Positions 8,055 to 16,654 of a stretch of 64,000 nt of DNA are shown in pieces. This DNA comes from Rhodobacteraceae bacterium S2214. GTDB lineage: Bacteria > Pseudomonadota > Alphaproteobacteria > Rhodobacterales > Rhodobacteraceae. The notes under the pieces were generated by a model that did no database searches, was not told the origin of the DNA, and saw nothing but the letters and a program-made list of their open reading frames with translations. The stretch spans positions 904,001-968,000 of the forward strand of contig CP081161.1 in NCBI GenBank assembly GCA_025141675.1, in the 5' to 3' direction. The position numbers were made by a program, and so were the translations under genes. Each line of letters opens with the position of its first letter. The stretch's first letter is position 1.

Positions 8055-10301
8055 CTACTTGCGGGTGCGCTTGACCTTACGTTTCGTCTTTGCGGCTTTC
8101 TTCTTGGCCGATCCCGCACGACGGCGCACAGGCGCACCCCGTCTGCCACCACGCGATCCACGGGGTAGGGCTTTGCCTTCGATCTCGAGCAATTCAACGA
8201 TCAGACCGCCCGTTACAGGCGTGGCCTCTGCCAAGGTGACTTTCACCTTCTGGCCAAGTCCGATCACCAGCCCTGAATCCGACCCCATCAAGGTCTGGCT
8301 ATCTTGGTCGTAATGGAAGAATTCATTGCCCAAGCTGCGCATCGGAACCATGCCATCGGCACCAGTTTCATCCAGCTTCACAAACACGCCAAACTTCGCG
8401 ATCCCGCTAATACGACCGGGCATTTCCGCGCCAATCCGTTCGGACAGGAAGGCGGCAAGATAGCGATCCGTTGTATCGCGTTCCGCAATCATCGAACGGC
8501 GTTCGGTGTCCGAAATCGACTTTGCGGTTTCTTCCAAACGGTCTACATCCGTCGGCGACAAACCATCATCGCCCCAGCCATGCGACGACACCAATGCACG
8601 GTGTACGATCAAATCAGCATAGCGACGGATAGGCGACGTAAAGTGGGCATAGGCCTTCAACGCCAGCCCAAAATGGCCAAAATTTTCGGCATTATAATAG
8701 GCCTGTGTCATCGACCGCAGGGTCGCGATGTTCACCAGTTCAGCGTCGTCGGTGCCACGCGCTTGGTTCAACAGACGGTTCAGATGGGCGGTCTGCAAAA
8801 CCTGCCCCTTCGCCAGCGTCAGGCCAGACGCGTGAACAACCTCGCGCAGCGCATCCAACTTATCAGGGTTCGGTTCTTCGTGGACACGGAACAACAGCGG
8901 GGATTGTTTGGCGATCAAGGTCTCGGCGGCGGCCACATTGGCCAGCACCATGAATTCCTCAATCAGCTTATGGGCATCAAGACGGTCCTTGAAATTGACT
9001 GACGTCACCTCGCCCTCATCGCTCAGCTCAATCCGGCGTTCGGGCAGGTCCAGCTCCAACGGCTGACGGCGTTCGCGCGCCTTCAACAGGGCAGCATACG
9101 CAGCATAAAGCGGCTTCAGCACATCATCCATCATAGGCGCTGTGCGCTCATTCGGATTGCCGTCGATGGCATCCTGCACTTCTTCGTAATGCAACGACGC
9201 GGCGGAACGCATCAAGGCGCGGTGGAATGTCTGGCCGGTTTTGTTGCCCTCGGCGTCAATGGTCATCGCAACAGCAAGACACGCGCGATCAACACCTTCG
9301 TGCAAAGAACACAAATCGCCCGATAAAACGTCCGGCAACATCGGAACAACACGATCAGGGAAATACGTCGAATTGCCACGCTTGCGGGCCTCGCGGTCCA
9401 GTTCTGACCCCGGCGTGACGTAGTAAGCCACATCAGCAATAGCGACCCAGATCGTAAATGTGCCGTTGTCATGCGCTTCGACATAACAGGCATCATCGTG
9501 ATCACGGGCATCGGACGGGTCGATCGTGACAAGCGGCAAGTCACGCAAATCTTTGCGTTTGCCAAGCGGCGCGCCCGTTTTGGCGTCAGCTTCAGCAATC
9601 ACAGCGTCTGGAAAATGATCGGGAATACCGTGCTGCTGAATGGCAATCAACGACACAGCACGCGGGGCAGTCGGATCACCAAGGCGGGCAATCACGCGGG
9701 CCTTCGGCAAACCCATACGGCCTTTCGGGCCTGCCTGTTCGGCTTCAATCAATTCACCGTCTTGGGCGTCACCGGTCAGACCAGCGGGAATGATCCATTC
9801 CTTGGTTGATCCTTTATCAACGGGGATCAAACGACCCCCTTCCGCACCTTGACGGAACACACCCAACAGACGGATCGGGTTTTCGCCGATCAAACGAATG
9901 ATGCGGGCGGTGTGGGTGTAATCCTCGCCCGGTACTTCGGTCAGACGACCCAGAAAACGATTGCCCTTGCCCATTGCAGGGTCGCTGTCGCGCAGCGTCA
10001 TCAGAATACGGGGCACATCGCCATCGCCTGTCCATTCCAGCGGACGCGCATAAAGATCGCCATCGGCGTCTGGTCCAGTGACTTCACACACAGTCACAGG
10101 CGGCAACACATTGGCGTCGCGATAGGAACTGCGGCGCTTGGATAGCTTTCCTTCCGCCTCAAGCTCTTTGAGAAGGCGCTTAAGATCAATACGGGCGGCA
10201 CCCTTGATCCCAAAGGCCTTCGCGATGTCGCGTTTAGCGGCTTTGGTCGGGTGATCAGAAATCCATGCAAGAATTTCGGCTTTTGAAGGAATGCGTGTCA
10301 T
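8055..10301 (-). CDS. rnr: Ribonuclease R
   Basis: 748 residues. N-terminal winged-helix region (about 1-60), cold-shock domains (about 65-240), RNB catalytic domain (about 250-580) with the metal-binding motif DPSDARDHDDA at 261-271, an S1 domain (about 630-710), and a very basic tail rich in K and R, matching RNase R rather than RNase II. It degrades structured RNA 3' to 5' in the cytoplasm and helps in rRNA quality control and cold adaptation. Transcribed on the minus strand after the GNAT gene, from which it is separated by 161 bp holding two dispersed repeats. Confidence 0.95.
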   Translation of the reverse strand: MTRIPSKAEILAWISDHPTKAAKRDIAKAFGIKGAARIDLKRLLKELEAEGKLSKRRSSYRDANVLPPVTVCEVTGPDADGDLYARPLEWTGDGDVPRILMTLRDSDPAMGKGNRFLGRLTEVPGEDYTHTARIIRLIGENPIRLLGVFRQGAEGGRLIPVDKGSTKEWIIPAGLTGDAQDGELIEAEQAGPKGRMGLPKARVIARLGDPTAPRAVSLIAIQQHGIPDHFPDAVIAEADAKTGAPLGKRKDLRDLPLVTIDPSDARDHDDACYVEAHDNGTFTIWVAIADVAYYVTPGSELDREARKRGNSTYFPDRVVPMLPDVLSGDLCSLHEGVDRACLAVAMTIDAEGNKTGQTFHRALMRSAASLHYEEVQDAIDGNPNERTAPMMDDVLKPLYAAYAALLKARERRQPLELDLPERRIELSDEGEVTSVNFKDRLDAHKLIEEFMVLANVAAAETLIAKQSPLLFRVHEEPNPDKLDALREVVHASGLTLAKGQVLQTAHLNRLLNQARGTDDAELVNIATLRSMTQAYYNAENFGHFGLALKAYAHFTSPIRRYADLIVHRALVSSHGWGDDGLSPTDVDRLEETAKSISDTERRSMIAERDTTDRYLAAFLSERIGAEMPGRISGIAKFGVFVKLDETGADGMVPMRSLGNEFFHYDQDSQTLMGSDSGLVIGLGQKVKVTLAEATPVTGGLIVELLEIEGKALPRGSRGGRRGAPVRRRAGSAKKKAAKTKRKVKRTRK

Positions 10302-10327
10302 AGAATGGCCCTACCACGCGACCCTGC

Positions 10328-10371
10328 GTGGGGGCCAGCCCCCACACCCCCGAGGTATTTAAGACCAAAAG
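10328..10371 (-). repeat. Dispersed intergenic repeat, module B (hairpin)
   Basis: Read on the minus strand: CTTTTGGTCTTAAATACCTC, then GGGGGT and a hairpin GTGGGGG-CTGG-CCCCCAC. Near copies lie on the plus strand at 29583-29627 and 48524-48573, with the CTGG loop kept and stem bases changed in pairs. Confidence 0.75.
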
Positions 10372-10390
10372 AAATGGGCCAGCCTGCTTG

Positions 10391-10430
10391 GCTTCTTTGA
10401 CGTCTTCCAAATCCCCGCCGGAGGCTCCCG
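10391..10430 (-). repeat. Dispersed intergenic repeat, module A
   Basis: On the minus strand, a CCTCCGGCGGGGATTTG-like stretch precedes GAAGACGTCAAAGAAGC (10407 down to 10391), identical to 4202-4218. The CCCCGCCGG part is also shared with the element at 62557. It lies directly next to module B, so this gap holds a composite. Confidence 0.7.
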
Positions 10431-10462
10431 CAGTCGTTCCGTCAGCTAACACTTGTTTTGGA

Positions 10463-10876
10463 TCACAGGTCGCGGATCATATCCTGATGCGGAATACCCG
10501 CGTCGTCGTAGAATGGTCCGTAACCCACAAACCCGAGTTTTTCGTAGAACCCAATCGCGTGGTCCTGCGATCCAAGCTTGGCCCGCTTGATGTTCGGCAA
10601 CGTGCGTAGATGATCCATCGCCGCCTCTACGATCCGCGCGCCCAGACCCGTGCCGCGATAGTCGGACAAAACACAGATACGGCCAATTTTGCCAATGTCA
10701 TCTTGTAGCAATAAACGCGCAGTTCCTGCGGGTTGCCCGTCCACAGTTGCAAGCATGTGGATCGCACTTTCGTCCAGATCGTCCATCTCTTCGGCTTCGG
10801 AAATACCTTGTTCTTCGATGAACACCGCGCGGCGCAAAGCAATGCAAGGCGCGTAGTCGTCAACGACAGTAATCAT
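10463..10876 (-). CDS. GNAT family N-acetyltransferase
   Basis: 137 residues with the acetyl-CoA pyrophosphate-binding motif [20 protein letters not shown], at about 70-90, and a C-terminal [24 protein letters not shown]. The start [11 protein letters not shown] resembles ElaA/YjcF-like members. It transfers acetyl from acetyl-CoA to an amine; the substrate is unknown. Its start overlaps the dapE stop by 4 bp, and the upstream 118-aa gene overlaps dapE too, so the three minus-strand genes form one transcript. Confidence 0.85.
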   Translation of the reverse strand: MITVVDDYAPCIALRRAVFIEEQGISEAEEMDDLDESAIHMLATVDGQPAGTARLLLQDDIGKIGRICVLSDYRGTGLGARIVEAAMDHLRTLPNIKRAKLGSQDHAIGFYEKLGFVGYGPFYDDAGIPHQDMIRDL

Positions 10877-12015
10877 GCGAAATAGTCCTTCAAAATCCGC
10901 CCATAGATGGCTTTGAGCTTGATCACTTCATCCACCAACACCCGTTCGTCGACTTGGTGCATGGTTTTGCCCGCAAGGCCAAATTCCACAACGGGGCAAT
11001 GGCTTTTCACGAAGCGGGCATCAGATGTGCCACCAGACGTGGACAGTTCCGGATCACGGCCGATTTCGGCTTTTACCGCAGCGCCCACCAAATCGGACAA
11101 AGGACCAGGTGGTGTGATGAAGCTTTCGCCGGATATTTTGATCTTCATGTCGATGTTCAGATCAAAAGCAGCGGCGACCTTATCTGCCTCTGCTTGTATC
11201 CATGCGGTCAAACCTGCTCCGGTATGGGTGTCGTTGAACCGGATGTTGACCGTTGCCGTGCATTGACCGGGGATCACGTTGGTCGTGCCATTTCCGGTGT
11301 CGATACTGACGACTTGTAGGCTGGACGCATCGAAATGCTCGGTCCCTTGATCCAATTCGTGCGAGGCCAGCACATCCATCAACCGCGCCGTGCCGTGTAC
11401 CGGATTTTTGGCACGGTGCGGGTAGGCCGCGTGGCCTTGCACACCTGTCACCGTAAACCACACCGTCATCGACCCGCGCCGTCCGATTTTCATCGCGTCG
11501 CCAATTGCATCGGGGCAGGTGGGTTCCCCGACAAGACAGACCGACATGGTCTCGTTCTGCGCATCCATCCAGTCAAGCAGGGCGACAGTGCCGTGTTCAG
11601 CGACATCTTCTTCGTCGCCCGTAATCGCAAGAACCACAGCACCGTCAGGTGGCGTATCAGCCACAAAATCAATCGCAGCGGCAGCAAATGCAGCGACGCC
11701 AGATTTCATGTCAGTCGCACCGCGCCCATACAGATAGCCGTCCTTGATTTCAGCGCCGAACGGATCAACCGTCCATGCATCCGGATCGCCCAATGGGACA
11801 ACATCCGTATGGCCATTAAATCCGAACGTCCGGTTCGCACCCTTGCGGCCCCAGCGGGCGTAAAGATTGCAAATGCCGCCGCGATCCACGCGGGTGCAGT
11901 CAAACCCACCGTCAGTCAGCAGCTTTTCCAGCAGCACAAGCGCGCCGCCCTCAGCAGGGGTAATCGAATTACAGCGGACCAGATCAGCAGTCAGGGCGAC
12001 GGGATCAATCGGCAT
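10873..12015 (-). CDS. dapE: Succinyl-diaminopimelate desuccinylase
   Basis: 380 residues from an ATG at 12015, nine bases after GAAGGGG; a second ATG three codons earlier would overlap that ribosome site, so I prefer the inner start. An M20 metallopeptidase: first metal ligand H in [10 protein letters not shown], bridging aspartate in [11 protein letters not shown], glutamates in [12 protein letters not shown], and a dimerisation domain in the middle (about 175-290). It removes succinate from N-succinyl-LL-diaminopimelate in the lysine and peptidoglycan pathway. It overlaps the upstream small gene by 11 bp. dapD (13.6 kb) and dapC (37.8 kb) of the same succinylase branch are also in this window. 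Confidence 0.93.
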   Translation of the reverse strand: MPIDPVALTADLVRCNSITPAEGGALVLLEKLLTDGGFDCTRVDRGGICNLYARWGRKGANRTFGFNGHTDVVPLGDPDAWTVDPFGAEIKDGYLYGRGATDMKSGVAAFAAAAIDFVADTPPDGAVVLAITGDEEDVAEHGTVALLDWMDAQNETMSVCLVGEPTCPDAIGDAMKIGRRGSMTVWFTVTGVQGHAAYPHRAKNPVHGTARLMDVLASHELDQGTEHFDASSLQVVSIDTGNGTTNVIPGQCTATVNIRFNDTHTGAGLTAWIQAEADKVAAAFDLNIDMKIKISGESFITPPGPLSDLVGAAVKAEIGRDPELSTSGGTSDARFVKSHCPVVEFGLAGKTMHQVDERVLVDEVIKLKAIYGRILKDYFA

Positions 12016-12361
12016 TTTTGTCATCCCCTTCGAAGAACGGTGTCATCTGGGCGATGATCACAGAATTCTCGTCCAAGGCCCGCTGCATCAATGCGCGTTC
12101 CTTGTCGTTGATGTCGTGCCCTTCGGCCAGACGTTCGTCCAAGGTGCCGTAGCCGGACACATCCAACGGGGCCAGATCGGCCTGTTTCAGAATCGCAACG
12201 GTTTCGCGCACAGCTTCGGCTTCGTCCACGCCGGACGCGTAACACATCAACGCGCCACCAGTGGCACCTTCGGGTAATCCGTCGTCGGCATTGCGGCCAA
12301 CCTCAACCAGAAGGGTATACACCTGCTGTCTGGACACCTTTTTAGCTTTTTGCTTGGTCAT
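12005..12361 (-). CDS. Conserved hypothetical protein, 118 aa
   Basis: 118 residues from ATG 12361; an upstream extension in the same frame runs into the divergent gene's promoter and shows no protein-like composition. The sequence begins with a basic stretch ([12 protein letters not shown]), then a globular, acidic part with [37 protein letters not shown] and a middle [19 protein letters not shown]. No transmembrane segment or known catalytic motif is visible. It overlaps the dapE start by 11 bp, indicating translational coupling with lysine biosynthesis. Function unknown. Confidence 0.72.
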   Translation of the reverse strand: MTKQKAKKVSRQQVYTLLVEVGRNADDGLPEGATGGALMCYASGVDEAEAVRETVAILKQADLAPLDVSGYGTLDERLAEGHDINDKERALMQRALDENSVIIAQMTPFFEGDDKNAD

Positions 12362-12488
12362 GAGCGTGGCCTTTGCGCAATGGTTTTGTGTTACTGACGT
12401 CTCAAACTCTGACCGGAAGGGCAAGAGGCTTGTCATCATCAGTCCAGCGGCTAAGGGTATATGCTTGGGACATGGGGACTGCCGCGGA

Positions 12489-13565
12489 ATGCGTATCGTA
12501 ATATTTTTGACTGGGATTTGGATGTCCCTTTTGACAGGCGTGGCCACTGCGCAAACGCCAAATCAGGCGATCACAATCGCCACGGTGACGCGGGCACCGT
12601 TTTCGTTCGAAATTGACGGGGCACATGCGGGCTTCAGCATTGATCTGTTGAATGCGGCAAGCGAAGAAATCGGGCTACCGATCCAATATCAGCGGTTTGA
12701 CAGCTTCGGCGGGATGTTGGCCGCTGTCCAAAACGGTGAAGCAGACGCTGCAATCGCCAACATTACAATCACCGCTGAACGCGAACGTCTGATGGACTTT
12801 ACGCAGCCGATTTTTGACGGCGGCGTTCAGGTTATGCTCAAGGCCGAAGCGGGGGCAGGGCAAAGCATTCTGTCCGTCATTTTCACACGCGACGTCGGGC
12901 TCTTGGTCCTTGGGGCGGTGCTGTTGCTGCTGGCGGGCGGTATGATCATGTACGTGTTTGAACGACGCCATCAGCCGTATTTTGACCACGCACCCAAAGA
13001 CGCGGTGTTTCCTGCCTTTTGGTGGGCATTGAACCTTGTTGTGAATGGCGGGTTCGAAGAACGGATGCCACAATCCCGCTTTGGTCGGGCGTTTGGCGTG
13101 TTCTTGGTCATCGGCAGCTTGTTCTTTGTGTCGATCTTTGTGGCGCAGATCACCGCAGCACTGACCGTGAACGCGATTCAGGACAACATTGATTCACTGG
13201 CCGACTTGGACGGGCGCAAAGTAGGTACCATCGAAGCGTCCACCACTGCAGCTTTCTTGGATAACCGCGGTTTGTCGCATGCAACCTTTGCAGGGCTTGA
13301 TGACCTGCTGACCGCGTTTGAAACAGACGAAATCGAAGCCGTAGTGTTCGATGGTCCGATCCTTGCCTATTACGTCGAGAACCAAGCGCAGGGCGAAGCA
13401 CGTCTGCTCGACCGCGTTTACCGGTCCGAAAAGTACGGGATGGTTTTCAGCAACGAAAGCCTCTACCGCGAAGCCGTCGATCAGGCATTCCTGCGTCTGC
13501 GCGAAGACGGGACTTACGATAGCCTGATGACCAAATGGTTCGGGGCGCGATACGGCAATCGTTAA
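12489..13565 (+). CDS. Ionotropic glutamate receptor-like channel or binding protein with pore domain
   Basis: 358 residues from ATG 12489; an earlier in-frame region lacks protein character and overlaps the divergent gene. Order: signal peptide (1-22), first lobe of a periplasmic amino-acid binding domain (about 27-118; RAPFSFEIDGAHAGFSIDL and DAAIANITIT), TM1 (136-158), re-entrant pore-like segment (172-195), TM2 (200-228) ending FVAQITAALTV, then the second lobe (about 232-355). This is the layout of prokaryotic glutamate receptors such as GluR0, and FVAQITAALTV resembles the SYTANLAAFLTV gating motif. The TVGYGD potassium filter is absent; the site reads VNGGFEERMP. It might conduct other ions or act as a sensor. 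Confidence 0.8.
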   Translation: MRIVIFLTGIWMSLLTGVATAQTPNQAITIATVTRAPFSFEIDGAHAGFSIDLLNAASEEIGLPIQYQRFDSFGGMLAAVQNGEADAAIANITITAERERLMDFTQPIFDGGVQVMLKAEAGAGQSILSVIFTRDVGLLVLGAVLLLLAGGMIMYVFERRHQPYFDHAPKDAVFPAFWWALNLVVNGGFEERMPQSRFGRAFGVFLVIGSLFFVSIFVAQITAALTVNAIQDNIDSLADLDGRKVGTIEASTTAAFLDNRGLSHATFAGLDDLLTAFETDEIEAVVFDGPILAYYVENQAQGEARLLDRVYRSEKYGMVFSNESLYREAVDQAFLRLREDGTYDSLMTKWFGARYGNR

Positions 13566-13583
13566 ACGCGACAGCCGACCAAC

Positions 13584-13615
13584 AAAAAGGGCCGCATCTG
13601 ATCCAGATGCGGCCC
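13584..13615. terminator. Bidirectional terminator between channel gene and dapD
   Basis: GGGCCGCATCTG (13589-13600) and CAGATGCGGCCC (13604-13615) form a perfect 12-bp stem with a 3-nt loop. The minus strand has five T after it (A at 13584-13588), terminating dapD; the plus strand has the weaker TATTGTATT. Confidence 0.85.
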
Positions 13616-13641
13616 TATTGTATTCTGACGATGGCGCGGAT

Positions 13642-14469
13642 TTAGTCGCGCAGTAGATCGTTGATGCCCGTCTTGGACCGTGTCTTTTCATCAACGCGTT
13701 TCACGATGACCGCACAGTACAGGCTGACGTTGTTCTTGGATGGCATCGTACCGGCAACAACCACGGAATAAGGTGGAACCTCACCATAAGTGACTTCACC
13801 AGTTTCGCGATCAACGATCTTTGTGGACTGACCGATAAACACGCCCATGCCCAGAACAGACCCTTCGCGGATGATGCAGCCTTCGACAACTTCAGAACGG
13901 GCGCCGATAAAGCAGTTGTCTTCGATGATCGTCGGGCCAGCCTGCATTGGTTCCAGAACACCGCCGATGCCAACGCCACCCGACAGGTGCACGTTTTTAC
14001 CGATTTGGGCGCATGACCCAACCGTGGCCCAGCCGTCAACCATCGTACCTTCGTCGACATAAGCGCCGAGGTTCACAAACGATGGCATCAGCACTACGCC
14101 CGGAGCGATATAAGCAGAACGACGGACAATAGAACCGGGAACAGCACGGAAACCCGCGTCTTTCCACTGGTCTTCGCCCCAACCTGCGAACTTCGACGGC
14201 ACCTTGTCCCACCATGTTGTGTCGCCGTTACCACCGTTAATCGCTTCCATGTCGTTCAGACGGAATGACAACAGAACGGCCTTCTTGGCCCACTGATTCA
14301 CGAACCAGTTGCCGTCGTCTTGCTTTTCAGCAACGCGCAACTTGCCGCTGTCCAAAGCGTTCATCGTATCTTCGATAGCTTCGCGTGTTTCGCCTTTGGT
14401 AGCGGCTGTGATCGTGTCACGGGCCTCCCATGCGGCTTCGATTGCGGTCTCAAGGGCAGCGTTCGACAT
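13642..14469 (-). CDS. dapD: Tetrahydrodipicolinate N-succinyltransferase
   Basis: 275 residues. N-terminal helical domain (about 1-100), then a left-handed parallel beta helix built of hexapeptide repeats (about 105-235), including [21 protein letters not shown] and [20 protein letters not shown], and a short C-terminal tail. It uses succinyl-CoA to succinylate tetrahydrodipicolinate in lysine/diaminopimelate synthesis and acts as a trimer. The minus-strand order is redoxin, membrane protein, dapD, with 66 bp between the last two, so read-through is possible. A strong terminator follows. Family length and motifs agree closely. Confidence 0.94.
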   Translation of the reverse strand: MSNAALETAIEAAWEARDTITAATKGETREAIEDTMNALDSGKLRVAEKQDDGNWFVNQWAKKAVLLSFRLNDMEAINGGNGDTTWWDKVPSKFAGWGEDQWKDAGFRAVPGSIVRRSAYIAPGVVLMPSFVNLGAYVDEGTMVDGWATVGSCAQIGKNVHLSGGVGIGGVLEPMQAGPTIIEDNCFIGARSEVVEGCIIREGSVLGMGVFIGQSTKIVDRETGEVTYGEVPPYSVVVAGTMPSKNNVSLYCAVIVKRVDEKTRSKTGINDLLRD

Positions 14470-14535
14470 ATGTCCGGTCCTTTGGTCTGAAAAAGAGTCT
14501 CAGGGGCTATAAAGCGGGCGGGCTTTGGGTGCAAT

Positions 14536-15060
14536 CTATGCGAGGTCAGTGGATTGTTGCTTTGCCAATGCTTTTTGTGTGCGCACCTGCTGGATGGCGA
14601 GATGTGCCAAAAATATCGATAAGGCGACACACAGGACGCCGGGCAGACCAAAAAGCACACGCGCGCTCTGGCCGGATTCCATGAGAATATCGTTAGCACC
14701 CATAGGGATGAGGATAAACGCGGGAATAAGAAATAGACCGGAGAGAATGAACAGTGCAGCCGCCCGTGGTGATCGTGGCGCTTTATTTTGCATGATCCGG
14801 TTCAGATACCGCGCGGCCCAGAACGGCAGAACAGTTAGGCCAAGCAAAAAGATATATGCGGCCAACAGGGCCACAGGGTGTGCGGCATCCCAACTGACGA
14901 TGACAGGAAGCAAAAACACCGAAACAAAGAGGAAAAGCATCAGTGCGATGGATGCCACAACGATGCACAACACAAATGCGATGCGCATCCTTCCCGACGT
15001 TTGTAGCGCGGTGTCAAAGGGTATCTGCTTGGACGCGGTGGGTTGATTTGGCAGTGTCAC
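14536..15060 (-). CDS. Hypothetical four-helix membrane protein
   Basis: About 174 residues from GTG 15060, which overlaps the redoxin stop as GTGA; another GTG two codons upstream is possible. Four hydrophobic segments can be seen: roughly 25-50 (FVLCIVVASIALMLFLFVSV), 60-85, 105-125 and 135-160. The termini are polar and both probably cytoplasmic. No charged pore residues, cofactor motifs or family signature are recognised. Coupling to the upstream thioredoxin-like gene suggests co-expression; a functional tie is only a guess. The product name should stay hypothetical. Confidence 0.65.
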   Translation of the reverse strand: MTLPNQPTASKQIPFDTALQTSGRMRIAFVLCIVVASIALMLFLFVSVFLLPVIVSWDAAHPVALLAAYIFLLGLTVLPFWAARYLNRIMQNKAPRSPRAAALFILSGLFLIPAFILIPMGANDILMESGQSARVLFGLPGVLCVALSIFLAHLAIQQVRTQKALAKQQSTDLA

Positions 15061-15608
15061 GACCACTTAATTGAACAACCCGTCGATGGTGTCTGCTTTT
15101 CAGGACCAAAACCGGTCTCGGCAATCTGTGTCATGCCTTCGACCAATTCAGGGATACGCCCCTTGGCATCGCCGCGCATGGGGACGTTATCCAGCCGGCC
15201 GCGATATTGCAGGCCATTCTCGGGATGATAGCCAAAGAAATCGGGGGTGCAGACGGCACCATATGCCTTGGCGACACTTTGATCTTCGTCCACCAGATAG
15301 GGGGCAGTCAGGCCGTAAACTTGGCCAAATTCGACCATACGTTCGGGACTATCGGCAGGATAATCGTCGTAATCATTCGACATGATACAGGCGATCCCGA
15401 TTCCGGCGGCGCGCAGCGCGATCATATCCCCGACCAGCCGCGGCATCATGTCGATGACATAGGGGCAATGGTTGCAAATGAACGCAAGCAACAGCCCGTT
15501 TTCCCCCATCAAATCGTCCCGACTGTAGGCCGTGCCATCGGGGGTCATCAACGTAAACTCAGGGGCAGGCATCCCAAATTCGCAAACGGCGGTTTTCAAC
15601 AACATCAT
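15057..15608 (-). CDS. Thioredoxin-like (AhpC/TSA-type) redoxin with CNHC motif
   Basis: 183 residues with a thioredoxin fold: EFGMPAPEFTLMTPDG at the start, the redox motif ICNHCPYV with C45 and C48, DDYPADSPERM, and PDFFGYHPENGLQYRGRLD, the pattern of small peroxiredoxin-like proteins with a CxxC pair. It has no signal peptide, so it is probably a cytoplasmic disulfide or peroxide reductase; the partner is unknown. The start ATG-ATG is preceded by AAGGAAG. The C-terminal GPEKQTPSTGCSIKW carries a third cysteine near the end, which may serve as resolving cysteine. Confidence 0.82.
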   Translation of the reverse strand: MMLLKTAVCEFGMPAPEFTLMTPDGTAYSRDDLMGENGLLLAFICNHCPYVIDMMPRLVGDMIALRAAGIGIACIMSNDYDDYPADSPERMVEFGQVYGLTAPYLVDEDQSVAKAYGAVCTPDFFGYHPENGLQYRGRLDNVPMRGDAKGRIPELVEGMTQIAETGFGPEKQTPSTGCSIKWS

Positions 15609-15725
15609 GGTCTTCCTTTGTTCGTGATCAACTTAAAGTCACTGTGCGAAAAAACAAAGGGGTCAACGATTGCATCCGCGGGCACTTCCAGCAACTCTGG
15701 CGCAAACAAAAGAAAGAGACGACCA

Positions 15726-16568
15726 ATGGACCACCGCAAACACACATTCCGCGACAGCGGCCAAGACCGTGAAGCCGTATCGCACACGCCAGTGACGCCG
15801 CAAACGCAGGCTCCGTCCTACAAATTGGCCTTCGCAGACGACGACTTCCTGTGCCGCGAAGATTTGCGGCCCGTGCGGTTGCAGTTGGAACTGCTGAAAC
15901 CTGAATTGCTGATGGACGAAGCAGGCATCGAATCCACAATCGTTCTGTTCGGTGGTGCGCGTATTCCAGAGCCATCCAAAAAGGACACGGCGCGGACCAA
16001 AACGCTGGCTGATTTGTCGAAATACTACGAAGAAGCCCGCCGTTTTTCCGAACTGATGACGCGTAAGTCCTTGGAAACAGGCGGCCATGAGAACGTCATC
16101 GTCACAGGCGGCGGACCGGGCGTGATGGAAGCAGGCAACCGCGGCGCGCTTGATGCGGGCGGTAAATCAATTGGCCTGAACATCGTGCTGCCGTTCGAAC
16201 AGGCGCCAAACGAATACGTGACGCCTGAATTGTGCTTTAACTTCCACTACTTCGCGATCCGCAAAATGCATTTCTTGATGCGGGCTGCTGCGATCACCGT
16301 TTTCCCGGGCGGGTTCGGAACGCTGGATGAGACGTTCGAGGCACTGACGCTGATCCAGACCGGTCGCATGGCACGGGTTCCATTCCTGTTGTTCGGAAAA
16401 GATTTCTGGGAAGGCATTATCAATTGGGACGCTCTGGCCGACGCCGGGACGATTTCCGCAGATGACCTTGAACTTTTCCGCTTCGTGGAAACTGCTGAAG
16501 AAGCAGTCGAAGCGTTGGAAAACTGGGAAGGCAAAGGCGAAAAGCGCGGCGAAATTCCGGGGCGGTAA
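15726..16568 (+). CDS. LOG family protein (cytokinin riboside 5'-monophosphate phosphoribohydrolase-like)
   Basis: 280 residues from ATG 15726; a longer in-frame reading would run antisense through the redoxin gene and was rejected. The LOG domain (about 65-250) contains FGGARI, VTGGGPGVMEAGNRGA and PGGFGTLDE at 194-202, the motif around the catalytic residues. LOG enzymes hydrolyse nucleoside 5'-monophosphates to base and ribose 5-phosphate; many bacterial members were once called lysine decarboxylases. This longer bacterial subgroup has an N-terminal extension of about 60 residues whose role is unknown. It is divergent from the redoxin, with 117 bp between the starts. Confidence 0.88.
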   Translation: MDHRKHTFRDSGQDREAVSHTPVTPQTQAPSYKLAFADDDFLCREDLRPVRLQLELLKPELLMDEAGIESTIVLFGGARIPEPSKKDTARTKTLADLSKYYEEARRFSELMTRKSLETGGHENVIVTGGGPGVMEAGNRGALDAGGKSIGLNIVLPFEQAPNEYVTPELCFNFHYFAIRKMHFLMRAAAITVFPGGFGTLDETFEALTLIQTGRMARVPFLLFGKDFWEGIINWDALADAGTISADDLELFRFVETAEEAVEALENWEGKGEKRGEIPGR

Positions 16569-16624
16569 GACCTGTTCACAGGTTTCTTTGCGAACTGAAA
16601 CGAATTTTCAACAAATCACTGTCA

Positions 16625-16652
16625 AAAGGGCCTCATGAACTTGGGGCCCTTT
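16625..16652 (+). other. Hairpin ending two bases before the next start codon
   Basis: AAAGGGCC (16625-16632) pairs perfectly with GGCCCTTT (16645-16652) around a 12-nt loop. The downstream ATG is at 16655. It could be the terminator of the LOG gene, or a structure that controls ribosome access, because the only G-rich ribosome-site candidate lies in the loop and right arm. Confidence 0.55.
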
Positions 16653-16654
16653 GT

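Noticed and set aside
10328..10609. A 93-codon plus-strand frame across the rnr-GNAT gap
   Set aside because: It is made of the two intergenic repeats and antisense GNAT sequence; no homologue is expected.
12261..12488. N-terminal extension of the channel-like gene
   Set aside because: It overlaps the divergent 118-aa gene and the promoter region. The signal peptide begins cleanly at 12489.
15207..15725. N-terminal extension of the LOG gene
   Set aside because: It runs antisense through the redoxin gene. The ATG at 15726 restores the normal family start.
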